Positions 18,764 through 30,057 of a DNA stretch of 64,000 nt are shown here, in pieces. A model generated the notes under the pieces. It did not search any database. It saw only the letters and a program-made list of their open reading frames with translations, and was not told the DNA's origin. This stretch comes from Moraxella caprae DSM 19149 (GTDB lineage: Bacteria > Pseudomonadota > Gammaproteobacteria > Pseudomonadales > Moraxellaceae). A program made the position numbers and the translations under genes. Numbering within the stretch: position 1 is the first letter of the stretch; each line of letters opens with the position of its first letter. Where the stretch lies: assembly GCF_000426885.1 (NCBI RefSeq), contig NZ_AUGF01000007.1, positions 1 to 64,000 of the forward strand. Reading direction: 5' to 3'.

Positions 18764-19762
18764 CTATTCACTATGCTTCTTAACCTGCTCAATCCGCTTA
18801 TCCGTCTTGGGGTGCGTGGACAGTAGCGACCAATGCCCTTGACCGTCGCCATGTTCTTTTTTCATTTTCTCAAAGAAGTTGGCAAGGTGCATGGGCGATA
18901 TGCCAAGGCGTTTTAGCTCATCGATGGCAAATTTATCTGCTTCTATCTCCGCATCTTGGGAGTATTGGGCGGCGGCGAGCATGGTGGGTAGGGCGAGTAT
19001 CAAATCAGATGCATCGCCTGTGATGACGATGACCAGCACCCCCACACCAATACTGCTAATCGCCTGCTCTAAGCTATGACGATGTACCAAATGCCCCTGT
19101 TCATGGGCAAGCACGGCTAGGATTTCGTTGTTATCCCCACTAAGCTCGATGAGCTCGTCCGTGATGACGATGGTGTTACTCGGTATGGCAAGAGCATTTG
19201 CCCCGATGACCCCGCCCCCACGTACCAGTACTTTGGCTTTGGGGTTGCCATCTAGCTTGTCGTACAGAGCGACTATCTCATCTTGGCGAGCCTGTGGCAG
19301 TTTGCTTGGCTCGGTCAGCTCCATGACGTGCTCTTCTGCCTTTTGTCCGACTTCCATCAAGACATCAGGGGGCAGGGAGTGGGCGATGTGGTGCGATGCC
19401 AATGGCACGCCAAATTTGAGTACGCCTGTCATAAAAATAACAACAGCGACCAAGCTTACCAAAATCCACCCAAAACTGCTCTCCATGATGGAGATTTTTT
19501 GAAATAGGCGTTTGTTGTGCAGTTCAAGCCAATCAGGTACACCGCCAATCAGCTCAATCCGCTCACCGCTACCAAAGGCAAGCACCCCTGCCGACCGCCC
19601 CACGCTCGGCACAAATTCACAGTCGGCAGTCCGATACACTCGGCCAAAGCCGTCGCCTTCTAGCACAAAGCTATCGGGGCTTGTGCTTGGGCGGATATGG
19701 GCGGTATGGGCTTTGCTTGTTTTGCCATCAAAATAGCGTACGATGATTAGGCGTGTACTCAT
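18764..19762 (-). CDS. M48-family zinc metalloprotease, membrane-anchored
   Basis: A 332-residue protein. The zinc site HEQGH lies in AVLAHEQGHLVHRH (HExxH), with the third ligand in a downstream EADKFA. There is one clear membrane segment, WILVSLVAVVIFMTGVLKFG, near residues 100-120, after a cytoplasmic N-terminal part of about 95 residues that is unlike the BepA/LoiP forms. It belongs to the group of M48 peptidases encoded next to yjgN. Its start is 6 bp after the yjgN stop, so the two form an operon. The substrate is unknown. Confidence 0.85.
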   Translation of the reverse strand: MSTRLIIVRYFDGKTSKAHTAHIRPSTSPDSFVLEGDGFGRVYRTADCEFVPSVGRSAGVLAFGSGERIELIGGVPDWLELHNKRLFQKISIMESSFGWILVSLVAVVIFMTGVLKFGVPLASHHIAHSLPPDVLMEVGQKAEEHVMELTEPSKLPQARQDEIVALYDKLDGNPKAKVLVRGGGVIGANALAIPSNTIVITDELIELSGDNNEILAVLAHEQGHLVHRHSLEQAISSIGVGVLVIVITGDASDLILALPTMLAAAQYSQDAEIEADKFAIDELKRLGISPMHLANFFEKMKKEHGDGQGHWSLLSTHPKTDKRIEQVKKHSE

Positions 19763-19768
19763 GACAAC

Positions 19769-20950
19769 CTACCATGACACGTCAATGTCAAACACATCGG
19801 CAATCTCTTCGCCCAAAGCGGATTCTTCTACCATTTGGGGTGTGATAATCTCATCAAAATTCTCATAACTTACCAAAGACAGCGTCTCGGTCTTATAGCG
19901 ATGAAGTCGCACTGCCGCCCACGGGGTAAATAGCCCAAGTGTCAAGCCAATCAGCAAGAAGTTGGTAAATTGAATAAAAGCAAATCTAAAAATGCTAAAC
20001 TCATTTAGCACAAACTCACTCTCGCCAATGGTCAAATTGCCCCACACGACCTTGTGCAGACAGGCTTGGGTGAGCGGTACGATAAGTAGCATCATAAGGT
20101 ACATGCCAATCACGGCAAGCACTGCAACTCCCACACCAAAATCCGACCCAATCACTGCCCCAAGACCTATCATGACCATACCACCAATAGAGACAAGGAT
20201 GGCAATCCCAATCGGTATCAACACCGCCTTGTACACATCAAACATACTGGCGTGCCACTCAAATGCCATCTCGCCAAATTGGGTGTTGTTAAACTGATAA
20301 CTCTTAAACAGTCGCCACGCAAATGGAGCAAGCAGAGCAAAGCCAATCATGATTATCATCATATCAATCACATCAGACACGTCCAAACTTATGCTCAAAT
20401 ACACCGCCCCAGTGATAAGCAGATTGGCAAAAATAACCAAGCCAAACAACACATAAGCGGCAAGCAGACTGCCCACAAAGGCAAAGCGGACGTTTTTGTA
20501 TTGGCTGTTTCTTGCCCGAAAGCGTAACGTAGAACGCACAAGCCACGGAAACAAAGCTATGATTAAAAGACCGCCCGCCGCTGCCACTATGGGCGAGAAT
20601 TGTCCCAAGACGCTGATGACAACATACACCCCAAGAGCGATGAGTCGCCCAAGCAAAATCCGCTTGGGGTTAGCGGTAAAGTCAAATGGCTCATCGTTTA
20701 GCTCGGTGTTGCCATAAAAATACCGCAGACGGCGAACCTTTGCCCACGGCGAATAAATCCCAAACGTGATAATCGTGAGCAGTAAATTGACAATCCAAAT
20801 CTTAAAATACTCCGTCCCTGTTCCATAAAAATAAAAGTCGTATTGATACGGCTCATCGGGCAGGACAGGGGGTGTGGGTGTGTCATAATTGGTAGGGGGT
20901 AGGGTGTCGTAGGTGTTGAAGGTATTTTGGTCGTCTTTGGGGATTGACAT
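19769..20950 (-). CDS. YjgN-family (DUF898) integral membrane protein
   Basis: A 393-residue polytopic inner-membrane protein. The repeated DUF898 pattern is visible: YFKIWIVNLLLTIITFGIYS then PWAKVRRLRYFYGNT near the N-terminus, and a second FTNFLLIGLTLGLFTPWAAV then RLHRYK near the C-terminus, with several hydrophobic helices between. Function is unknown in the family. It is the first gene of a two-gene operon with the M48 peptidase and is divergent from rdgB. Confidence 0.85.
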   Translation of the reverse strand: MSIPKDDQNTFNTYDTLPPTNYDTPTPPVLPDEPYQYDFYFYGTGTEYFKIWIVNLLLTIITFGIYSPWAKVRRLRYFYGNTELNDEPFDFTANPKRILLGRLIALGVYVVISVLGQFSPIVAAAGGLLIIALFPWLVRSTLRFRARNSQYKNVRFAFVGSLLAAYVLFGLVIFANLLITGAVYLSISLDVSDVIDMMIIMIGFALLAPFAWRLFKSYQFNNTQFGEMAFEWHASMFDVYKAVLIPIGIAILVSIGGMVMIGLGAVIGSDFGVGVAVLAVIGMYLMMLLIVPLTQACLHKVVWGNLTIGESEFVLNEFSIFRFAFIQFTNFLLIGLTLGLFTPWAAVRLHRYKTETLSLVSYENFDEIITPQMVEESALGEEIADVFDIDVSW

Positions 20951-21098
20951 ACAATGTCCTTATGCTTGATTTGAGAATGGCTCTTGTTTTTTGTACACAA
21001 ATTATACCAAAATCAAACCAAAAATACAAAAGTTAAGATTTGATTAATTTTATTGATTTTATGATAAAATAAGACATCTAAACTCAGGCTTAATTTTT

Positions 21099-21734
21099 AT
21101 GAAAAAACTTATCCTAGCAAGCAACAACCAAGGCAAACTTGCTGAATTTCAATTCCTATTTGACAAGGCAAATCTAGGCATTAGCATTATCCCCCAAGGC
21201 AAGCTCGGCATTGCGGACGCTGATGAGTCAGGACTGTCTTTTGTCGAAAACGCCATCATTAAGGCACGTCATGCCAGTTCTGCAAGCGGACTGCCTGCGT
21301 TGGCGGACGATAGCGGACTGTGCGTGCCTGTGCTTGGCAATTTCCCCGGCATTTATTCGGCTCGCTATGCCAGTTTAAATGGCGTGGGCGAAAAAGGCGA
21401 TGATGGGGCGAATAATCAAACACTACTTGCCAAATTACAGCCCTTTTTTGAAAAAGGCGAAATGGTGGAGGCGTTTTTTGTCTGTGTGTTGGCACTTGTT
21501 CGCCATGCCGATGACCCGTTGCCGATGATTGCTCAAGGATTGTGGCGTGGGCAGATTTTAAAAGAGCCTATGGGCGAGCATGGCTTTGGTTATGACCCCT
21601 TATTTTGGCTACCAGAGTTTAATAAAACTTCGGCACAACTACAAAAGAGCGAAAAAAATGCAATCAGTCATCGAGGGCAAGCCCTAGATAAGCTCATCGC
21701 CCATTTAAAGCAGGGCGAATTTGATAGGTTGTAA
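21099..21734 (+). CDS. rdgB: XTP/dITP diphosphatase (RdgB/HAM1)
   Basis: This enzyme removes dITP, XTP and related deaminated nucleotides. The 211-residue protein has LASNNQGKLAEF, ADDSGLCVPVLGNFPGIYSA (Mg-binding acidic residues), GFGYDPLFWLPE and the C-terminal SHRGQALDKL. Its stop codon lies inside the -35 of the tig promoter. Confidence 0.95.
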   Translation: MKKLILASNNQGKLAEFQFLFDKANLGISIIPQGKLGIADADESGLSFVENAIIKARHASSASGLPALADDSGLCVPVLGNFPGIYSARYASLNGVGEKGDDGANNQTLLAKLQPFFEKGEMVEAFFVCVLALVRHADDPLPMIAQGLWRGQILKEPMGEHGFGYDPLFWLPEFNKTSAQLQKSEKNAISHRGQALDKLIAHLKQGEFDRL

Positions 21735-21757
21735 TTTTGCCAAAAAAAAGCTATACT
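21729..21757 (+). promoter_or_regulatory. Predicted sigma-70 promoter for tig
   Basis: TTGTAA at 21729-21734 and TATACT at 21752-21757 are separated by exactly 17 bp, about 110 bp before the tig ATG. The -35 overlaps the rdgB stop codon. Confidence 0.65.
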
Positions 21758-21867
21758 ACCCATCTTTTAGGATTTTTGTGGGCGTTTTTATAAAATGCTT
21801 ACCCAGATTTTTGAGAATTTCACTAAGTAAGTGATTGAATTTTAACAAATTTTAAGGTAGATTCCCC

Positions 21868-23202
21868 ATGAGTAACTTAGACGTTGCTGTAAATGTCATC
21901 TCAGACAAAGAAACCCAACTGACCGTTAAAGTACCTGTTGGTACCATCCAGAGCAAAGTGGAAAGCCGTATTCGTAGCCTTGCCAAAACTGCCAAGATTG
22001 ATGGCTTTCGTAAAGGTAAAGTGCCTGTGAGCCACATCCGTGCTCAGTATGGTGCTGGCATTCAGCAAGAAGTCATCAATGATGTCATTCGTGACACCGT
22101 TTTTGAAGTATTGGCTGACAAAAAAGTGCGTGCCGTGGGCGTGCCTAGCATTGATGATGTTAAGCTAGAAAACGACTTTTTGGTGTACCAAGCGTCTGTT
22201 GAGACCATGCCAGAAGTGGAAGTTAAAGGTCTTAGCGAGATTGAAGTGGAGCGTCAAGTTGCCACCGTGTCTGATGAAGATGTGGACATCATGATTGAAA
22301 ACCTACAAAAACAACGCCAAACCTTTGAAACCAAAGATGGCGAGTTGGCAGACGGTGATGAAGCGACCTTTGATTTTGAAGGCTCAATCGATGGTGAGAA
22401 GTTCGAAGGTGGCAGTGCTGAGAACTATCGTCTTATCATCGGTTCAGGTCAGATGATTCCAGGTTTTGAAGATGGCATGAAGGGCATGAAAGCGGGCGAA
22501 GAGAAAACCATCAAGGTAACTTTCCCAGAAGATTATCAAGCCGAGAACCTAAAAGGTAAAGAAGCGGACTTTAAAATCACTGTTAAAGAAGTCAAAGAAG
22601 CCAAACTACCTGAGCTAAACGATGAATTCTTTGAGCTGTTCGGTGTGAGTGAAGGTGGTCTTGATAAGCTAAAAGCGGATGTTCGTAAAAACATGGAGCG
22701 TGAGATTAAGAGTGCCGCTCGCAACCAAGTCAAGCAAGCTACCTTTGACGCGTTGGTTGAGAAAAACGAATTTGACGTGCCAAATGCCATGCTGGCTGGG
22801 GAGATTGACCGTCAGCGTAACCTGATGCTACAACGTTTTGCCCAGCAGTTTGGTGCCAACCCAAATACCTTTGACAAAAACATGCTACCTGATGAGCTGT
22901 TTGAAGACCAAGCGTTGCGTGCGGTACGTCTGGGTGTGCTCGTGGGTCAAATCATCGACAAGCAAAAGCTAGAAGTTGACCAAGAGCGTGTGACTGCCTT
23001 TATCAGCGAGGCTGCCGAAAACTACGAAGACCCTGCCGAGGTCATCGAATACTACACCAACGACAAACAAGAGCGTGCTGGTATCGAAGCGGTCGTACTA
23101 GAAGATCAAGTGGTGGAATACATCCTATCACAAGGTAAAGTGACCGACAAAGAAGTCAAATACCAAGACCTATTGGCGGCAGCTCAGCAAGCCCAAATGT
23201 AA
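21868..23202 (+). CDS. tig: Trigger factor, ribosome-bound chaperone and prolyl isomerase
   Basis: The protein has 444 residues. The N-terminal ribosome-binding domain contains the family motif GFRKGKVP. The central FKBP-type domain (about 155-240) has [20 protein letters not shown] and [21 protein letters not shown] long helical C-terminal chaperone domain follows. It starts the conserved tig-clpP-clpX order. A terminator follows directly, so clpP is probably read from its own promoter. Confidence 0.96.
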   Translation: MSNLDVAVNVISDKETQLTVKVPVGTIQSKVESRIRSLAKTAKIDGFRKGKVPVSHIRAQYGAGIQQEVINDVIRDTVFEVLADKKVRAVGVPSIDDVKLENDFLVYQASVETMPEVEVKGLSEIEVERQVATVSDEDVDIMIENLQKQRQTFETKDGELADGDEATFDFEGSIDGEKFEGGSAENYRLIIGSGQMIPGFEDGMKGMKAGEEKTIKVTFPEDYQAENLKGKEADFKITVKEVKEAKLPELNDEFFELFGVSEGGLDKLKADVRKNMEREIKSAARNQVKQATFDALVEKNEFDVPNAMLAGEIDRQRNLMLQRFAQQFGANPNTFDKNMLPDELFEDQALRAVRLGVLVGQIIDKQKLEVDQERVTAFISEAAENYEDPAEVIEYYTNDKQERAGIEAVVLEDQVVEYILSQGKVTDKEVKYQDLLAAAQQAQM

Positions 23203-23220
23203 TTTGCCAAAATGACACAA

Positions 23221-23250
23221 ATACCCTAACAAAAAGTGTTGGGGTATTTT
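23221..23250 (+). terminator. Terminator after tig
   Basis: ATACCCTAAC and GTTGGGGTAT form a stem around AAAAAGT, followed by a T-rich tail. Confidence 0.8.
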
Positions 23251-23291
23251 TATTTTGTGGTAAAATAGCTTGATTTCATTTGAACTTTTAA

Positions 23292-23493
23292 GGGCGTGCC
23301 TGCCTTTGTATTTGCAATGAAAAATAGGGGAAATCGCCTGTTTTTCAAGGAAAAAGTAAAGTTTGATAGTCGTTCTATCAAACGAGCTTTTATTATGAAA
23401 AACAAGATTTAGCCATTTTTCATGCAAAAACAGATAGTTTATTTCTAAAATATTTCTAAATTTTAAATTGTGCTATAAAGGGCAGGCACGCCC
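23292..23493. repeat. MITE-like palindromic element between tig and clpP
   Basis: This fills most of the 311-bp gap between tig and clpP. The ends are inverted repeats: GGGCGTGCCTGCCTTT at 23292-23307 and its near-perfect complement at 23477-23493 (one-base indel). Inside are further symmetrical parts, TTTGCAATGAAAAAT against ATTTTTCATGCAAA and a perfect GTTTGATAG/CTATCAAAC hairpin at 23361-23383, so the whole 202 bp can fold into one long imperfect hairpin. There is no ORF. I could not define a target duplication. The right end lies about 20 bp before the clpP ATG, so the element must form the clpP leader. Confidence 0.7.
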
Positions 23494-23513
23494 AAGACTT
23501 AACAGGATATTGT

Positions 23514-24167
23514 ATGAGTGATTTTCGCAAAAACCCTTTTTATGACCAACTCGCCGACACCTTTCACACTGCCCCACAGTCTGCTCTTGTGCCTGTGGTA
23601 ATTGAGCAGTCAGGTCGTGGCGAGCGTTCGTTTGATATTTTTTCACGTCTTTTGCGTGAGCGTGTGATTTTTTTGACTGGTCAAGTCGAAGACCACATGG
23701 CAAATTTGATTGTTGCCCAACTGCTATTTTTGGAAGCGGACAACCCTGAAAAAGACATTCATCTATACATCAACTCCCCCGGTGGCGTGGTAACGGCAGG
23801 CATGGCGATGTTTGATACCATGAACTTTATCAAGCCTGACGTTTCTACCATCTGTCTGGGGCAGGCGTGTAGTATGGGGTCGTTCCTGTTGGCGGCGGGT
23901 GCCAAGGGTAAGCGTTATGCCCTTGCAAATAGCCGTGTGATGATTCATCAGCCATCGGGCGGGGCTCAGGGTCAGGCGACCGACATTGAGATTAGTGCCA
24001 AACAAATCCTAAAAATCCGTGAACGCCTAAATGCCATTCTTGCCGAGCGTACCGGTCAGCCACTTGAAAAAGTCGAGCGAGATGTTGAGCGTGATTATTG
24101 GTTAGATGCCTTTGAAGCCAAAGAGTATGGTTTGGTGGATGCCGTGCTTGAAAAACGACCTGTGTAG
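23514..24167 (+). CDS. clpP: ATP-dependent Clp protease proteolytic subunit
   Basis: This is the serine protease subunit of ClpXP. The 217-residue protein has [20 protein letters not shown], the nucleophile Ser in [14 protein letters not shown], the catalytic His in [10 protein letters not shown] and the catalytic Asp near the DVERDYW region. ATG 23514 lies after an AGGA ribosome site. It is 59 bp upstream of clpX. Confidence 0.97.
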   Translation: MSDFRKNPFYDQLADTFHTAPQSALVPVVIEQSGRGERSFDIFSRLLRERVIFLTGQVEDHMANLIVAQLLFLEADNPEKDIHLYINSPGGVVTAGMAMFDTMNFIKPDVSTICLGQACSMGSFLLAAGAKGKRYALANSRVMIHQPSGGAQGQATDIEISAKQILKIRERLNAILAERTGQPLEKVERDVERDYWLDAFEAKEYGLVDAVLEKRPV

Positions 24168-24226
24168 CAAATGACCGATAACGGCAGGCTTATCCTGCCT
24201 AGCAAAGATGTGTAAAAGGAAAACTG

Positions 24227-25510
24227 ATGACTAAGACCAAAGAGCCGTGCTGTGCCTTTTGTGGCAAGAAAAAAGATGAAGTCAAAAAGCTCATTGCCGG
24301 CATTGATGAGAATACCAACATCTGTAACGAGTGCGTGGAGCTGTGTGGCGACATGTTGGGCGGTATGGATTTGGACACCAAAAACGAGCAAGGCAAAAAG
24401 CCAAGCCATGCCAAAGCCAAAAAAGCCAAAACCGATGATAAAGACTGGGCGAGTGCGGTGCTACCCAAGCCCAAAGAGATTCGTGAACATCTAGATGAAT
24501 ACGTCATCGGTCAAGACACCGCCAAAAAAGCGTTGTCCGTGGCGGTCTATAACCACTACAAACGCCTAAAAGTGCGTGCCGATAACAAAATCTCGCCCGT
24601 GGAGCTTGCCAAAAGTAACATCCTGCTCATCGGCCCCACAGGTTCGGGCAAAACCCTACTTGCTCAGACCCTTGCTAAGATGCTAGATGTGCCATTTGCC
24701 ATGGCGGACGCGACCACGCTCACCGAAGCAGGCTATGTGGGCGAGGACGTGGAGAACATCGTTCAAAAACTGCTCCAATCTGCCGACTATGACGTGGAAC
24801 GCACCCAGCGTGGGATTATCTACATTGATGAGATTGACAAAATCAGCAAAAAAGGCGAGAACGTCTCTATCACTCGGGACGTCTCGGGCGAGGGCGTTCA
24901 GCAGGCTCTGTTAAAACTCATCGAAGGGACGGTTGCCAACATTCCGCCCCAAGGTGGACGTAAGCATCCCAATCAAGAGATGATTCAGGTGGATACCAGT
25001 AACATCTTGATGATTGTCGGTGGGGCGTTTGCAGGGCTTGACCGTATCATCCAGCAACGCACGGAGAAGACGGGCATTGGCTTTAATGCCGACGTCAAAG
25101 CCCAAGAAGAGACCAAAATCAGCGAATTGTTTAAAGAAGTCGAGCCTGAGGACTTGATTAAGTTTGGTCTTATTCCTGAGCTTATCGGACGTCTGCCTGT
25201 GATCGCCACATTAGATGAGCTTGATGAAGAAGCCCTTATCCAAATTCTCACCGAACCCAAAAACGCCTTGACCAAACAGTACGAATACTTATTTGACATG
25301 GAAGGGGCGAAGCTGACCTTTGAAGATGAAGCCTTGACGGCAGTCGCCAAGCAGGCGATGAAGCGTAAGACAGGGGCGAGGGGTCTGCGTTCTATCATCG
25401 AAAATGCCCTGCTTGACACCATGTACGAACTTCCGAGCATGGAGGGTGCCAAAGAAGTGGTGGTAACTCGTGCGGTGATAGAAGACGGCAAAGAACCTGT
25501 GATTAAATAA
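24227..25510 (+). CDS. clpX: ClpX, ATP-dependent unfoldase of ClpXP
   Basis: The protein has 427 residues. The N-terminal zinc-binding domain has CAFCGKK and CNECVELC. The AAA+ module has Walker A GPTGSGKT, Walker [11 protein letters not shown], pore loop GYVGEDVE and the IGF loop (TGIGFNAD), followed by the C-terminal small domain ([19 protein letters not shown]). It unfolds tagged substrates for ClpP. Confidence 0.97.
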   Translation: MTKTKEPCCAFCGKKKDEVKKLIAGIDENTNICNECVELCGDMLGGMDLDTKNEQGKKPSHAKAKKAKTDDKDWASAVLPKPKEIREHLDEYVIGQDTAKKALSVAVYNHYKRLKVRADNKISPVELAKSNILLIGPTGSGKTLLAQTLAKMLDVPFAMADATTLTEAGYVGEDVENIVQKLLQSADYDVERTQRGIIYIDEIDKISKKGENVSITRDVSGEGVQQALLKLIEGTVANIPPQGGRKHPNQEMIQVDTSNILMIVGGAFAGLDRIIQQRTEKTGIGFNADVKAQEETKISELFKEVEPEDLIKFGLIPELIGRLPVIATLDELDEEALIQILTEPKNALTKQYEYLFDMEGAKLTFEDEALTAVAKQAMKRKTGARGLRSIIENALLDTMYELPSMEGAKEVVVTRAVIEDGKEPVIK

Positions 25511-25522
25511 GGTGCATGAAAC

Positions 25523-25550
25523 AAAAAAGCGGACGATGGTTCGCTTTTTT
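25523..25550 (+). terminator. Terminator after clpX
   Basis: AAAAAAGCG and CGCTTTTTT pair around GACGATGGTT, and end in a T-run. Confidence 0.8.
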
Positions 25551-25761
25551 GTTGAAAATTTATTGGAAAATGACCAACAAGTCAATGTTACAAAATGGTC
25601 ATGATTTTGCCCAAATGATTGTGATATAGTAAGTACGCACTGCCAGTGATGGACTGTGGGCGAGATGGAGATGACAAATGTGATTTGTTGTTTTGCCTGT
25701 ATCGGTCGTATCATGAGTGATATTTAACCAAACCCCATTGGGGGACATAACAGGAGTAATC

Positions 25762-27909
25762 ATGATTTATAGTGGAAAATCCATACAAGTCAGCCGACTA
25801 GATGGCGACATTGTCAAATTTCATTTTAATAATGAAGCCGAATCGGTCAATAAATTTGACCAAGCCACCAATGCTGAGTTCAAAGAAGCCGTAACCGCCT
25901 TGGAGCAGGACACGAGCATCAAGGGCTTGATTGTAACGTCAGGCAAAAAGGTTTTTATCGCAGGGGCGGACATTACCGAGTTTGTCGGTTATTTTAAAAA
26001 ACCCCAAGAGGAATTGGAAAATTGGCTACTTGACATTAACAGTGTGTTTAACCGTTTTGAAGATTTACCATTTCCTAAGGTGTCGGCTATCAATGGCGCA
26101 GCGTTGGGCGGTGGGTGCGAGATGACCCTTGTGTGTGAGTACCGTGTCATGGGGCAATCGGCTCAGATTGGCTTGCCTGAGACCAAACTCGGTATTTTCC
26201 CTGGCTTTGGTGGTAGTGTGCGTACGCCACGCATTATCGGCATTGACAACGCCCTAGAACTCATCGCCACAGGCAACCCCCTAAAACCTAACGATGCCCT
26301 AAAAGTGGGTTTGGTGGACGCTGTCGTGGCGAACGAGAGTGTGGAGCAGTCGGCTCTGGATTTGGTCAAAAAGTGCATAAATGGCGAGCTTGACTGGCAA
26401 GCCAAACGTGCCGAAAAGTTAGAACCTGTTAAACTTAACCAAACCGAGCAGGCAATGGCGTTTAACTCTGCCAAAGGTGTGATTTTTGCCAAAGCCAATC
26501 CCAAGCATTATCCTGCCGTTGCCCTTGCCCTAGATGCGATAGAAAACCACGTTAATTTGGGGCGTGATGAAGCGATTAAGATTGAAGCGACTAATTTTGC
26601 CAAATCCGCCAAAACCCCACAAGCGGCTGCTCTTGTCGGTGTATTCCTAAACGACCAGCTTGTCAAAAAACGTGCTAAAGACCAATCCAAAACCGCCCAT
26701 GACATCAATGAAATGGCGGTGCTTGGGGCAGGGATTATGGGCGGTGGTATCGCTTATCAGTCGGCAGTCAAGGGCTTGCCTATCATTATGAAAGACATCA
26801 AATCCGAGCAACTTGACCTAGGCATGAATGAAGCGAGCAAGCTCCTTAGCAAAGAAGTAGAACGTGGCAAAATCAATAGTGCCAAAATGGGCGAAACCCT
26901 ATCCAAAATTCGCCCAACCCTAAACTATGGCGATTTTGCTAGCCCTGACATCGTCATTGAAGCGGTGGTGGAGAACGAAAAAGTCAAAAAAGCGGTGCTT
27001 GCCGAGACCGAAAGCCTGATTAAAGACACGGCTATCCTTGCCTCCAACACGTCCACGATTAGCATTACCGAGCTTGCCAAGTCGCTAAAACGCCCAGAAA
27101 ACTTTGTGGGTATGCACTTTTTTAACCCTGTTCATCGTATGCCCCTTGTGGAGATTATCCGTGGCGAGCAGACAAGCGATGAAGCGGTGGCGACCACGGT
27201 TGCCCTTGCTCAAAAAATGGGCAAAACGCCAATTGTGGTGAATGACTGTGCAGGATTTTTGGTGAACCGTGTGCTGTTCCCTTATTTTGGGGCGTTTGAT
27301 TTACTCATCAAACACGGGGCGGATTTTGTCAAGATTGATAAAGTCATGGAAAAATTCGGCTGGCCTATGGGACCTGCCTATCTGCTTGACGTCGTGGGCA
27401 TTGATACAGGCGTTCACGCAAGTAGCGTTATGGCGGAGGCATTTCCTAAGCGTATGAAGCCTGATTATAAGAGTGCCACGACTGTCATGTTTGAAAATAA
27501 CCGTCTAGGTCAAAAAAATGGTGCAGGCTTTTATAACTATGAGCTTGACAAAAAAGGCAAGCCCAAAAAGAGCGTGGATACGACCACTTATGAGCTGTTA
27601 AAGGCGGTGCAAGACGGTAATGCCGATTTTGACGAGCAAGAAATCATTGACCGCTTAATGGTGGCGTTTTGTACCGAGACGGTACGTTGCCTAGAAGATA
27701 ATATCGTGGCAAGTGCAGGCGAGGCAGACATGGCGATGCTCATGGGGCTTGGTTTCCCGCCGTTTCGTGGTGGTCCGTGTCGCTACATTGACCAAGTGGG
27801 CGTAAAAGAATTTGTCGCCTTGTGCGATAAATACGCTCATCTGGGCAAGGCGTATGAAGCTCCGCAACTCTTGCGAGACATGGCAGAGCGTGGCGAGAGT
27901 TTTTATTGA
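25762..27909 (+). CDS. fadB: Fatty acid oxidation complex alpha subunit
   Basis: This multifunctional protein has enoyl-CoA hydratase/isomerase and 3-hydroxyacyl-CoA dehydrogenase activities. The start is ATG 25762, preceded by AGGAG; an upstream in-frame codon at 25717 lacks this. The protein has 715 residues. The N-terminal crotonase part has [23 protein letters not shown] and [12 protein letters not shown] with the catalytic Glu residues. The NAD-binding part begins [13 protein letters not shown] near residue 316, followed by the dehydrogenase signature around [15 protein letters not shown]. In most relatives fadA follows directly; here about 0.9 kb of toxin-antitoxin-like genes intervene. 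Confidence 0.95.
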   Translation: MIYSGKSIQVSRLDGDIVKFHFNNEAESVNKFDQATNAEFKEAVTALEQDTSIKGLIVTSGKKVFIAGADITEFVGYFKKPQEELENWLLDINSVFNRFEDLPFPKVSAINGAALGGGCEMTLVCEYRVMGQSAQIGLPETKLGIFPGFGGSVRTPRIIGIDNALELIATGNPLKPNDALKVGLVDAVVANESVEQSALDLVKKCINGELDWQAKRAEKLEPVKLNQTEQAMAFNSAKGVIFAKANPKHYPAVALALDAIENHVNLGRDEAIKIEATNFAKSAKTPQAAALVGVFLNDQLVKKRAKDQSKTAHDINEMAVLGAGIMGGGIAYQSAVKGLPIIMKDIKSEQLDLGMNEASKLLSKEVERGKINSAKMGETLSKIRPTLNYGDFASPDIVIEAVVENEKVKKAVLAETESLIKDTAILASNTSTISITELAKSLKRPENFVGMHFFNPVHRMPLVEIIRGEQTSDEAVATTVALAQKMGKTPIVVNDCAGFLVNRVLFPYFGAFDLLIKHGADFVKIDKVMEKFGWPMGPAYLLDVVGIDTGVHASSVMAEAFPKRMKPDYKSATTVMFENNRLGQKNGAGFYNYELDKKGKPKKSVDTTTYELLKAVQDGNADFDEQEIIDRLMVAFCTETVRCLEDNIVASAGEADMAMLMGLGFPPFRGGPCRYIDQVGVKEFVALCDKYAHLGKAYEAPQLLRDMAERGESFY

Positions 27910-27923
27910 TTTCGGGGCGAAAA

Positions 27924-28187
27924 ATGTACGGTGTGATTTTTAACTTAACCAACAATGACGAAACGCTATTAAAAGAAGTGGACGAATTGTTTACTCAATT
28001 TGGCTTTGAAAAAAGCGTGTCGGCGTGTTTTTATGTTAATCAAAATGAGAATTTGGAAACTTTGTCCAAGTTAATGGTAAAACTTAACAGAAACAAAGAA
28101 TTTGCCAATGTAATCACCGACATTAAAGCCTTTAAAATTTCCCAATGGTCTGACTTTACCCATTTTGTCAAAAAGGAGGCGATATGA
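27924..28187 (+). CDS. VapD-like endoribonuclease (Cas2-like fold)
   Basis: An 87-residue protein starting MYGVIFNLTNND and ending FKISQWSDFTHFVKKEAI. It closely follows the H. influenzae/H. pylori VapD pattern (first beta strand MYAIxFDL, and the C-terminal DIRAFRIEQWSDFT). Family members are RNases related to Cas2. Here the N-terminal Asp of the active site is replaced by Asn (FNL in place of FDL), so activity is uncertain. ATG 27924 is used; a TTG at 27906 overlaps the fadB end. It overlaps the next gene by ATGA. Confidence 0.75.
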   Translation: MYGVIFNLTNNDETLLKEVDELFTQFGFEKSVSACFYVNQNENLETLSKLMVKLNRNKEFANVITDIKAFKISQWSDFTHFVKKEAI

Positions 28188-28413
28188 TAGACCTACCCCC
28201 AAATCTACCCCAAGAAGTGCGTGCGGTATTGCCGATAATGGCAAGTTTGGATTTGCAAAAGCGAGCGAGCATTGCCCAGTTTTTATTGGCAAGTGACAGC
28301 GACAGTAAGCCCAAAATAAGCCGGCTTGGGGCAGACAGTTTGGGGGTGGCGTATGTCAGCGATGATTTTGATGATGAGTTGGGCGATGAATTTTGGTTTG
28401 GCGAGAAGGCGTA

Positions 28414-28414
<1 letters not shown>
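28184..28414 (+). CDS. Putative VapB-like antitoxin
   Basis: A 76-residue acidic protein. The C-terminal segment SDDFDDELGDEFWFG resembles the toxin-binding tail of antitoxins paired with PIN toxins (DDFDxPLxDxF). The N-terminal part (LPQEVRAVLPIMASLDLQKR) has no DNA-binding motif I recognise. It overlaps vapD by ATGA and the PIN gene by TAATG, the usual coupling in TA operons. Its partner is broken, so it may now be an orphan. Confidence 0.65.
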
Positions 28415-29998
<1,584 letters not shown>

Positions 29999-30022
29999 TT
30001 GATCGCCACAACCGAGCCGATA

Positions 30023-30056
30023 AAAAACCGAATGGAAAATCGCCATTCGGTTTTGT
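30023..30056. terminator. Bidirectional terminator between fadA and res
   Basis: AAAACCGAATGG and CCATTCGGTTTT form a 12-bp stem around AAAATCG, with A and T tails. It serves fadA on + and the res operon on -. Confidence 0.9.
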
Positions 30057-30057
30057 T

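Noticed and set aside
18506-18842. ORFs on both strands across the 3' end of galE
   Set aside because: They are shadows of galE and cross the terminator hairpin, with no family resemblance.
23361-23383. Hairpin GTTTGATAG/CTATCAAAC as a terminator
   Set aside because: No T-run follows, and it is the inner part of the larger palindromic element. A proper tig terminator lies at 23221.
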